Below are positions 33,470 to 41,837 of a stretch of DNA of 41,837 bases, in pieces. Positions within the stretch are counted from its first letter, which is position 1. Each line of letters opens with the position of its first letter. Position numbers and translations under genes: made by a program. Source of the stretch: Chromera velia. Its lineage: Eukaryota; Sar; Chromeraceae. The notes under the pieces are model-generated. The model did not search any database, had not been told where the DNA came from, and worked only from the letters and a program-made list of their open reading frames with translations. The DNA is taken from the NCBI GenBank assembly GCA_018398765.1, contig JAHBMJ010000300.1, forward strand, positions 9,101 through 50,937, in the 5' to 3' direction.

Positions 33470-34027
33470 AGGCCCCAGGAGGCTTTCGTGACCCCCCTTG
33501 CAAAGGCGTCATCTTGAGAGATTGAGAGCTCACCCCTCGTTCCCATCCTAACAGGACTTTCATCCAAAAAATCCCGAATCTTCTAGCTTCTCCCTCTCAT
33601 TCACCAGGAAGAACTTTCAGATCAGTCAGATGCTGTTGCTCGGTCTGGTCAGACGCAAGTGTAATCTTTCTGGAGGCGGAAATGTAGAGGGAATACTCCG
33701 TACGAAGCATCACAATGCAGTGGTGGTGGTAGGCCGGCCTGCGTGATCTGCATTACGTATGTATGGCGTCGGGTCAGAGGGAACCATGCAGAGATTGATG
33801 AATCAGAGACGAGTAAAAAGAAGAAATGAAATGGAAAAGCCACCGCGATGGATACATGTCATAAAAGACTAAGACCGAGACCAACAAGCGAGAAAGATTG
33901 AAGAAAAACAGCAGAAGACCACTGAATCGATCTATCTGTCTGTCTGTTTGTTTGTTTGATGGGAAGGGAATGAACAGAAGAAGACCATGCTGAGGGGTCT
34001 GGGCGATCGCACGGGAAGTCTTAGCAC
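33470..34027. other. Non-coding flank upstream of the retroelement
   Basis: No gene or repeat is recognised apart from a short TGTC/TGTT run near 33940. Confidence 0.4.
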
Positions 34028-34130
34028 ATGACTGAATCGGACAGAGGACGCGAGATGAGGTATCATTACCACCATCTGCATGCATCCTGTCATGAGCATG
34101 CTATACCTATATATCGATATAGGCGGAGGA

Positions 34131-36846
34131 AACCGTCACAGCAGGCTGCCAAAGATAGCATGCGCCGCCACGTGGATGCCCTCATCAAAGACGGGGCCCT
34201 CTCTAAAACAGTCTCCCGCCTAGGCTCCTTAGGGATCGCTACCCCAAACATGAAGACATTCCGCAAGCGGAAGGATCTCCACCCCCTGCGTAGGAGTCCG
34301 ACCCGATATGAGACCAAAGCCCTCGCATCAGACCCGCCCCACCTCGAGCTTACGCTCGATTCCCTCCTACAAGCAGCCCGCTCTGCCACCCAAGGCTCTG
34401 CCCAGAGAATTTCAGGGTGGCGTTATGAACACATTCGTTTCTTTCTCCCAGGCGACGGATCAGGAGGGGGGGGTACAGCAAGGCAGTGTGCTCTCTTTAT
34501 CATCGCCCAGCAACTGGCAGCGGGCAACGCCCCTCCGTCCCTTCTTCGCTTGCTCGCAAGTGGGAGGTTTTTTACCCTCAACAAGGACCTGAAAGGTAAT
34601 AAGGTAAGACCGATCACGATGATCATCGGGGACGTGCTCCGAAGATGGGTCACGAAGGCAATCCTGATCAAGTATGGGAAGAAGTTTGAGGAACACCTTG
34701 GGGCATTGCAGTATGTGGTAAGAACGAGTGCAGAGACAGAGAAACGTTTTAGAGCAGTCCAAACTTGTTTACAGTTTTGTCCTAACTCCATCCTCCTCCA
34801 GATAGATGTAAACAACACATTCAACACTTGCGATAGACAGAAAGCGATGGACGAGCTGCTGCATGAAGATTTTCCTGAGCTGTTTCGTTTCTTTTCCGTT
34901 CTTTTCTCTCTGGTATGGTATGCCAGTCTCAATCTTCTTTTGTGATTAGAAAGGCAGACTGCGTACTTTCATGAGTCAAGAAGGAGTACAACAGGGAGAT
35001 GTTGCAGGGCCGCTTTTTTTTTGTCTTGGCCTAAAACCTGCTTTAGAAAAGTTGCAAAAGAGGCTGTACGAGAAGTATGGGAAGGTGGGATGTTTCATAG
35101 GTCCATACATGGATGATCTCTCTCTCATTTTCCCTTTTAGCTCTGCTGATTGTCTGACCTCTACCTGGTCAGATTGTGTAGAAATTTTGGGAGAATATGG
35201 CCTGATGCTCAATCTGAATAAGGATAAGAGCGCAGCTTTCTCTCCCAGTTGGAGAGGGAAATCAGAAAGAGAGATTCTACAACAGCGCCCCCCAGGACTA
35301 GAGGTATCGACACAAGGCTACAAGTTGATGGGGGCAGGGGGGGGTAAAGACTCGTTCGTGAACAGCCTGTTCGAAAAGAAGCTAGCAGAAGCAACAAAGC
35401 TGGGGAAGCGAGTGGAGGGGTATGGAGTTCTCCAGGGATGCAGCCTGCTGTTTCATTACTGCATCTTCTCTAAACTTGTCTACTTGGCGTGGGTGATGGA
35501 AGACAGACTCCACACAAACGTATGGGAAAGAGCAGACAAGGAGTTGGGGGAGTCTTTCGCCCGTAGTATGCGCCTCAGCCTACAAGAATGGACCTAATAG
35601 CAGAGCTAGGCGCATCTCCCATTATGTCAGGGGGAACTGGGGATCCCTTAAAGTTTCTTCCATTTTATCATGCCAGCGGCCTTCACAGGCTGCGCGGCAT
35701 ATACCTTTGCAGCAGTGAGGAGCCGATTGATAGAGCAGGGTTTCGAAACACCAACAAAGGCAGACTTTGCAGGTCTGTTTTAGGTAAAAAGGGCAGAGCA
35801 AGCTTATACTGATTGTAGGGGGGGGACCGAACGGGAACTTGGAAAGGTTCCTCAAATTCTGGAACTTCAGTGGGGGGAGAGAATGGAAAATTGGTTATTG
35901 TGGGAGAGACGGGAGGTACAGTACCTCATGATGGAAGCGCTGCACTTAGTTGAGAGGGAAAAGCTCTTAGCCGCTTTGCCAGCCAAAGGAAAGGCCCGTC
36001 TGTGATCCTGTGCAGGCACAGGCGCCTCCGCTTGGCTAACAGCCATACCGTCTTCAGGTTGGACTCGTATTTCTCCAACCCTTTTCACCACAGCCATCCA
36101 TCTCCGTCTCAGCTTGTCCATTCCAGAGATCAGAAGAAACCCTATCTGTGCGTGTGAAGCCCCGCTGGATGTGGAGGGACAACATGCATAGACCTGCGGG
36201 ACAGGGGGGGGGGTCTGGTGGTGGTGAACAAATGAAGGACGCCTTTTGCTCCCTCCTTCAAGGCCTCTATCACTGCTACGTAACAAAAGAGCCTATGTTC
36301 GGGCAGCTTGGGCTGTCTACCGCAACCCGTCTGGTCGAAAAGAGACAGAAACGCCCCGATTTTCTTGCAAGGCTCCCGTCCGGAGACACAGTGCTTGCCG
36401 ATGTCGCTGTTACCTATCCATTTTCCATCGATGCTAACCATCTGCGCCGATTTGCAAAAACAGCAGGGTCAGCAGCGAGGGGAATGAAGAAAGTGAAGAA
36501 CGATAGGTATGGGGAGATTTGCTATGAAATCGGTTTCCGTTTTGTGCCGCTTGTTTTTGAAACTTATGGAAGACCAGGGGAGGGAGTAGTAAGGGTTTTG
36601 AAGGAAGTGGCAAAGTTGGGAGCAGGGAGGATGAGGGGTAGGGAGGGAGACGAAGCAGTCCAAGCAAGGTTGATGAACTACTACTCCAAGCTCTTGTCTT
36701 GCACTCTGCAGCGTTTTGTCACAGCAAACCTTCTGTCCTCCATCTACAGCAAGAGGGGCACAAGGGGCCACTTCCAGCCCAAGGGTCTGCTCGGGGGGGA
36801 AGTGGCCGCGTTCTCCAGGTCTTTTGACCAGGAGGGCGCAAACTGA
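34131..36846 (+). pseudogene. Decayed non-LTR retrotransposon with C-terminal restriction-like endonuclease domain
   Basis: The reverse-transcriptase frame is split by frameshifts and stops. Motif A is LLQIDVNNTFN (about 34795-34830), motif B EGVQQGDVAGPLFF (about 34980-35020), motif C YMDD (about 35106-35117). The N-terminal part (RLGSLGIATPNMKTFRKRK) precedes the RT core. Downstream lie GTGASAWLTAIP (about 36015) and a zinc-type C-x-C...H pattern, then RPDFLARLPSGDTVLADVAV (about 36355-36415), a PD-(D/E)xK-like endonuclease pattern as in R2-type elements. Breaks: a frame change near 34945-34971, TAA at 35595, TGA near 36001, TAG near 36190, and a frame change at a run of nine or more Gs near 36200. 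The 5' end is truncated near 34125. A related truncated copy lies at 15435-15790. Confidence 0.85.
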
Positions 36847-37276
36847 AGGAATTTCTTTGGCAATGCAAGAAAACAGAAGAGGGATACATGGGTAAAAGCG
36901 TAAGCAAATGAATCGGAAAAGTTTAGGGAACTGAGTTTAAAGAAAGCGTTTTGATGGGGTGTTTAAAGTAGGAGTTCTTTAAAGGGATGGAAGACGTGCG
37001 GGATGCACCTCTGCACAATGAAAGTCTTTCTGATTAAAAGGGTAGCTTTTTTTCAATGAAAGAACTGAAGTGTTTCGAAGTTTCTGCCCTGCATCCCCTC
37101 TGTCTCTTTTCTCTCTCTTTTGATTGTTCAACCTGTTGTGAAGCTACGATTGATCAGCTGTATCAAGGTGATCGAAGTTATGCCTATTTTTGTCGCTGGT
37201 AGTCATAGGACGGAACAAATCGGCAAACTAAGTTAGATCCGCCTCTCATATAGAAGGACGCGGCATGCATGAAAAA
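36847..37276. other. Region downstream of the retroelement
   Basis: No coding exon is seen. It probably contains the 3' untranslated part of the element, but no poly(A) or repeat tail marks its end. Confidence 0.35.
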
Positions 37277-37436
37277 ACCCTCAATCATGATATAGGTGCC
37301 CCCAATAGCCCAGCTATAATAGCTTAGTGTGCCTATAATCGGACTGTGCACCTATAATCCACCTCCATATGCACCTTCCATGTGCACCTATATAATTGGA
37401 TGGGGATATGGCATGATGATGATGATGATTGAGGGT
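37277..37436. mobile_element. Short inverted-repeat element with CCCTCAATCAT ends
   Basis: The left end ACCCTCAATCATGATATAGG and the right end ATGATGATTGAGGGT are inverted copies about 160 bp apart. The inside has repeated TATAATC/GTGCACC words. The left end with its flank GGCATGCATGAAAAAA recurs at about 39493-39518, and the right end recurs at about 14641-14680. The set behaves like a small MITE family. Confidence 0.55.
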
Positions 37437-37557
37437 TAAATCCTAAATTTAGCGACGCCAAATCCCAAGCCACTAGCAAGGCTTTGAGGACAACCCAGAG
37501 CACACATTCATGGGGGGGGGGATGAGGATGCCTGCATGCTAATCGGATTGATTCGCC

Positions 37558-39521
37558 TCAACTTGCCTTATCGACAGAATGGACCTTCTTGAGATAGTCA
37601 GCTATAGCTTTAGAACTGCTTCTAGGCAGGATTATGCACAACAGCAACACCATATCCTTCATTTTCTTCTCATTATTAAATTTATTAGAAGTGCCCCTCC
37701 CGGTTGCACCTGCAACGCGTTGTGCGGTCTGTATTCTTATGTCAATGAGCGCTTTCTGCTTCACAATTTTGTACATTTCTTTCAGCCTGTTCCGTTCCCT
37801 TTCTGTGTCCTTACACTCCGTCAGGACATGAACCTCATCTTTGATCACATGCAAGGGGGACAAACATTTATCGCACAGCTGTTCCGGTTGGGTTCTATCT
37901 ATATCTCCCCCTGTGAGAGCCCTGAAAAGCATACGGAAGCCTGCAGAGGACTGCAACAGACTCTTTGGCAGAGGTTCAACACTACACTCTATCATTTCAC
38001 TTCTTGGACGCCATTTCTTTTCACTCAGAAGGTGCATGGTCAAACGCTATCTGGTCGGATTCTCTGACTGGAAAAGGGAGAGATTCGTAAGGCAGGGGAA
38101 AATTCCGTCTCTGTCTCTAATGTTTCTAGTTTTTTCTTTCAACTAGTTAGACAGCCAGGCATCCTCTACGATCTTTTTTGCCGCCCTTTTCCTTCTGTCC
38201 TTGCCCTTCCTTTTAAACTTGTCCCCCACCGTGCTTAGTAATAGAGGCCACAAAAGAGAGCAATCTAATAGAACGGCCAGCCATTTTACTGTCTTAACGA
38301 AGGGTTCACACGAGCCAGCCAAGCACTCATTCCACACTGCCCGGGGTAGAGCACGGTCGATCGATTTTATGCATTGGATGAAGCCCTCACTCAACTTACC
38401 AAGTAGAAAACTGAATGGCTTAAGAGAGAGAGAGAGAGAGAAAAAAGGGAAGGTGAAATAAAGGAGTGATGGGAGAGACCAAAACAACATCAAACAAAAC
38501 GTAACTGTAATGTATCGAGGCAGATAACATCTGTCTTTCTCAGCGGGATCGTTTCCAGTCTATACAGCGCGACTGGCAGCCAGAGGGCCTTGAACAAAGT
38601 AATTTTAGAAAAGGGAGAAACAAAGCCTAGAGAAGAAAAAGTACCAAACACAGCCCCCAATGCCTTCTCTGCCGCCTCAATGCGGGCTTCGACTGTCTTG
38701 CTAAGGTTCCCGTCCTCAAAAACCCAGTTGCCCAAATACTTATATTTACTCACCGCTTCCACTGGTCTGCCTTCATAAAGAAAAAGGGTCCGGGGCACTA
38801 GGTAGGGGTGGGGGGAGGAGAGGCGCATAACTTTTGTTTTTTTTAAATTTACCTTCAGGCCGTGCTCTTTACAATAGTCCTTAAGGCGAGACAGGCATTT
38901 CTGCAAGTCTGAAGCACTGTGAGCAAACAGAACAAGGTCATCAGCGTATCTGATGCTTTCGATTAAAACGTCAGACAGTCTGACAGGAGTCTTTCTATCA
39001 GTACCCCCAGCCGAGCTTTGATTCTTGTCCTCATTATTGGAGCTAACAGATTTATACAGATTGTTGATGAAAAGAAGAAAGAGGAGAGGAGAGAGAGGAT
39101 CGCCTTGTTTTACTCCTCCACCTTCTGGAAAGCATTCTGTTGCCCCATCCACCCAAGCCTTCACCTGACTATACATCGAATAAATTATCTAAACATCGGC
39201 TTGGCTTACTCCTTCCTCCCTGAGCCTCTCTAACATTTTGACCCAAGGAACTGTATCAAACGCGTTGTTAAAATCAATAAACGTGGCAATTAGAGGGCTC
39301 TTCTTCTTTTTGGAGCTGAGAATTAACAAAGACAGAGCAGCGAAGGCCTCCTTTGATAATGTCCCTACCCCTTGTCTGAAACCGAGCTGCCTTTCGTCAA
39401 TTTTCACCTCCTTCCTGATCTTTAAGTCCATCAATAAAGCAAAAATCTTACCCAGAAGCCCCACAATGTGGATTGAGCACCATTCATTACAGGCATGCAT
39501 GAAAAAACCCTCAATCATCAT
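37558..39521 (-). pseudogene. 5'-truncated LINE reverse transcriptase with in-frame UAG stops
   Basis: From 39521 downwards: IHIVGLLGKIFALLMDLKIR, motif A FIDFNNAFDTVPW (about 39255-39290), motif B GGGVKQGDPLSPLLF (about 39085-39125), motif C YADDLVLFAHSA (about 38920-38955), then KVNLKKTKVM. A C-terminal zinc pattern CDKC...H...C lies at about 37800-37870 and the frame ends with TGA at 37558. The first part (39521-38490) is broken by TAG at 39191-39189. A frameshift occurs near 38490. The rest (38493-37558) is open except for two TAG codons. The (CT)n run near 38430 has probably grown inside the coding region. This clade has an ordinary YADD RT and differs from the element at 34131. It is truncated at its 5' end near 39500, where the CCCTCAATCAT repeat begins. 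Confidence 0.88.
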
Positions 39522-39884
39522 ATAATTAGACTGTCTAAAACCATATACGGACTGTCACAGTGTTTAAACCTATAAACGGACTGTGTACAGTGTACATAGA
39601 CTAACTCCAACAGATAATGACCCACGGATTTTATCATTGAACTGTAACTTTCTCTGCCATCGACTGTTAGTCGCTCTGCCGGTGGTGACAAGCTCTGCCG
39701 GCAATTGCCGTCCTGCCAGCAATCGCTGTTCTCTGCCGCCAAAAAAAAAACAGAATATCAATTATGTGTTTTCAATTTAATATGTCCTTGAATAATAATC
39801 TGAGGTTAAATTTGAAAAATATTAGAGAGTTCGGTTTTTAAAAGATTGTAAACACATTTCACAAACGGCTTGCAACCATTTGTT
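39522..39884. other. AT-rich gap
   Basis: No gene is recognised. It contains repeated ACGGACTGT words just after the CCCTCAATCAT end. Confidence 0.4.
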
Positions 39885-40167
39885 TTTTTAATGATTTGGC
39901 GTTCTCAACTTCTCATTCCTGATTTCCCTATTGTAGACCCGTTGGCAAACTTTTGCGGCCGGTTATCTTGTACATGTGGCACTGAATTTAAAGTTCTAGA
40001 TGTCTTCCGGTCCTGCATAAATCCCCCACATACAAGCAAACAGTGTGAAAGGAAAACTCATACAAAGAAAAGTAACCAAATAGAACTACAAGCCTTTCAA
40101 CCAAGATTGCAGCTCGACTGTGGGAAGAAAGAAAAAAAAAAAGAAAAGAAATGAAAAGAAAGTAAAA

Positions 40168-40203
<36 letters not shown>

Positions 40204-40225
40204 TACACACACACATACATACACA

Positions 40226-40258
<33 letters not shown>

Positions 40259-40299
40259 GCACGCACGCACGCATGCACGTACGCACATACGCATACACG

Positions 40300-40331
<32 letters not shown>

Positions 40332-40341
40332 TACACACACA

Positions 40342-40377
<36 letters not shown>

Positions 40378-40475
40378 AAGAGAAGAGAAGAAGAGGAGCA
40401 CAGAGAGAAGGGGGGCACTGGGACTAAGCATCGGGGAGAAAAAGAGAAGAAGAAAAATTAAGATCCTTATAGACT
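39885..40475. repeat. Dispersed repeat carrying a (CA)n(GA)n core, copy 2
   Basis: Direct-orientation partner of 25915-26515, sharing both flanks of the microsatellite. Here the CA core includes GCACGCACGCACGC and TACGCA variants. The distal end supplies the last codons of the minus-strand ORF at 40424. Confidence 0.75.
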
Positions 40476-41837
40476 GAAGACCGACCGACAGACCGACCTA
40501 AGTGCAAAAGCGAAGAGTTCTGGAGGCACTTTCCCAGCAGACCCCCCCAAAGAGGTTCCAGAGCACTCCTCCCCTCCCCCTCCCCCCCCCCTGCAGTCCC
40601 CAGAGCTTCCTCTCTGGACCCTGACCTCGACATCCTCCCTCCCCCAGCAGTCTCCACCCCAGGCTGATCCCCCCCGCTCGTCCCAACACGGCTACTCGGA
40701 CCGCACTCGGAGGTCCCCCCATTTCTCCCCGACCCTACTCGCTGTGCAATTTTCAACCGAAGATGTACGTGCCAATGGAACCCTCCCCCCTTGCCCCATC
40801 TCTTCGGGTTGGACGCCCATGGAGAGCTGAAGATTTCAAACGCAAACGCTTTCAGTGTACCTTCTGGGGACGAAGGGGAGAAGGAACTAGAGGTGGAAGT
40901 GGAACTGGTGGGAGAGACAGAACACGCTGGGGGTCCACCGAACGTTCTCTTTGCCTTTCCAATGACTTGGTGAAGGATATTCGCAAGGTCAGTGAGTTCA
41001 GCAGGAGATGCGTGAAGGAAGGACGAACAATGACGAAGAGGGACAATTAGAATGGTCAGTGTGACGGTGTTATCGTCTGGCATCGGATCATAGAGGTCTC
41101 CTTCTGCCCCCGTTCCTCCTGTCGTTTCCGCGAGACTGAAGGGAATAATGGCCACAAAGTGCCGAGTGCGGGCTGCAATTCGACTGAATCCCTCCCCTGC
41201 AAAGAAGGAGCCTCGTGCACGTGCGAGCAGGAATTTGAAACGGGCTGCTAGAGACCCGTGGGTGGTTCTTGCCATTTTCTGCTCTTTGCGTGTCTGTGCG
41301 GCTCCTTCAGACTCGGGTGTTGACTTCTCGCTGCTCTTTGTGGATGGGGTGATGGAGTCAGTCAGGTCAGCATGAAGCAGCCTGAGGGAGGCGCAATTGC
41401 GAATCTTCTCATCGAACCGAAGCATCAATTCAGATCGGACGAGACGGGAACACATGAGGCAAAACACCGAGGGGGCCGGACAAGGAACAATTTGGCTTGG
41501 GTTGCTCAAAACATGAGCATTATGTGACCCTGGGGGTGGGGGGGTAACGACCTTGATTCTCTCCCGTTCAACTCTCTCGGGTATTCTCACACCCGCTCCT
41601 GCACCCTCCCCCCCGCCCTCAGAGTCCAATATTCCCGATGCCATTCCTGGAGCAGACTCAAAGATCCCCGAAGGCTGCCTCCGAGAAACTGACGCACGCC
41701 TGGCCCCACTTGCTGCTGTGCCAGGAGTCACTGCCCTCCCCCCCGGACCCAGGATCCCCCCATCCCCCCCGGCAGACGAAAAGATTATCGCCGACCCCCG
41801 CCGCCCCCCTGCCCCCGGTGTCCCCTGCCCCCCCCCC
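40424..41837 (-). CDS. Long ORF, 3' part of a hypothetical gene (runs off the window)
   Basis: The minus-strand frame is open from the window edge to TAG at 40424, about 470 codons, with no ATG near the edge; the start lies beyond the window or upstream of an intron. The middle has natural-looking protein sequence (MLRFDEKIRNCASLRLLHAD; ARTRHFVAIIPFSLAETT; HASPAELTDLANILHQVIGK). The N-terminal visible part is P/G/S-rich, as is the tail. No known motif is recognised. The last about 15 codons come from the dispersed repeat at 39885-40475, so the present stop may be secondary. Long G/C homopolymers near 40580 and 41760-41837 make frameshift errors possible. Confidence 0.5.
   Translation of the reverse strand, partial: GGGQGTPGAGGRRGSAIIFSSAGGDGGILGPGGRAVTPGTAASGARRASVSRRQPSGIFESAPGMASGILDSEGGGEGAGAGVRIPERVERERIKVVTPPPPGSHNAHVLSNPSQIVPCPAPSVFCLMCSRLVRSELMLRFDEKIRNCASLRLLHADLTDSITPSTKSSEKSTPESEGAAQTRKEQKMARTTHGSLAARFKFLLARARGSFFAGEGFSRIAARTRHFVAIIPFSLAETTGGTGAEGDLYDPMPDDNTVTLTILIVPLRHCSSFLHASPAELTDLANILHQVIGKAKRTFGGPPACSVSPTSSTSTSSSFSPSSPEGTLKAFAFEIFSSPWASNPKRWGKGGGFHWHVHLRLKIAQRVGSGRNGGTSECGPSSRVGTSGGDQPGVETAGGGRMSRSGSREEALGTAGGGEGEGRSALEPLWGGLLGKCLQNSSLLHLGRSVGRSSVYKDLNFSSSLFLPDA

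Noticed and set aside
33133-33567. 144-codon Ser/Gln/Pro/Val-rich ORF on the minus strand
   Set aside because: It is the translation of a GACT/GGCT tandem array, without start context or unique sequence.

Overview
The window looks like nuclear DNA of a eukaryote with spliced genes. Coding exons are interrupted by long pyrimidine-rich introns ending in (T)GCAG. The intergenic DNA is AT-rich and full of decayed retroelements, foldback repeats, microsatellites and minisatellites. The Rab GTPase, the many GCATGC palindromes and the long introns suggest an alveolate alga of the chromerid type (Chromera-like). That placement is inference, because no rRNA or other taxonomic marker is present. Two ambiguous bases (6340 and 31829) sit in homopolymers, so this is a draft assembly.

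Layout. 251-2003 (+): 3' end of a coiled-coil protein gene. 3584-7528 (-): an ankyrin-repeat gene rebuilt from at least eight exons, some of them microexons. 8092-10428 (+): a four-exon, two-transmembrane protein, divergent from the ankyrin gene. 11803-14504 (-): a gag-only LTR retrotransposon with both LTRs. 15435-15790 (-): a 5'-truncated non-LTR retroelement tail. 16112-19082 (+): a complete seven-exon Rab18-like GTPase. 19735-21015: two foldback (inverted-repeat) elements. 21888-22331 (-): a small secreted Cys-rich protein. 23343-24611 (+): an intronless, highly charged coiled-coil protein. 25411-25828: a MITE with target-site duplication. 26750-27808 (+): a four-exon hypothetical gene, possibly continuing to 32194 across a large pyrimidine-rich minisatellite (about 28.9-30.8 kb). 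34131-36846 (+) and 37558-39521 (-): two decayed non-LTR retrotransposons of different classes. 40424-41837 (-): a long ORF running off the window.

The genes do not form a pathway; each is an independent eukaryotic locus. Repeats explain most of the structure. Repeat pairs inside the window (the LTRs, and a mosaic duplication at 28.0/31.3 kb) differ almost only by transitions. In-frame stops in the gag frame and in the 37.5-39.5 kb LINE are all UAA/UAG where glutamine is plausible. This points to cytosine-deamination-type decay of repeats. The inferred 5' splice sites also often carry C at +3 (GTCGGT/GTCAGT).
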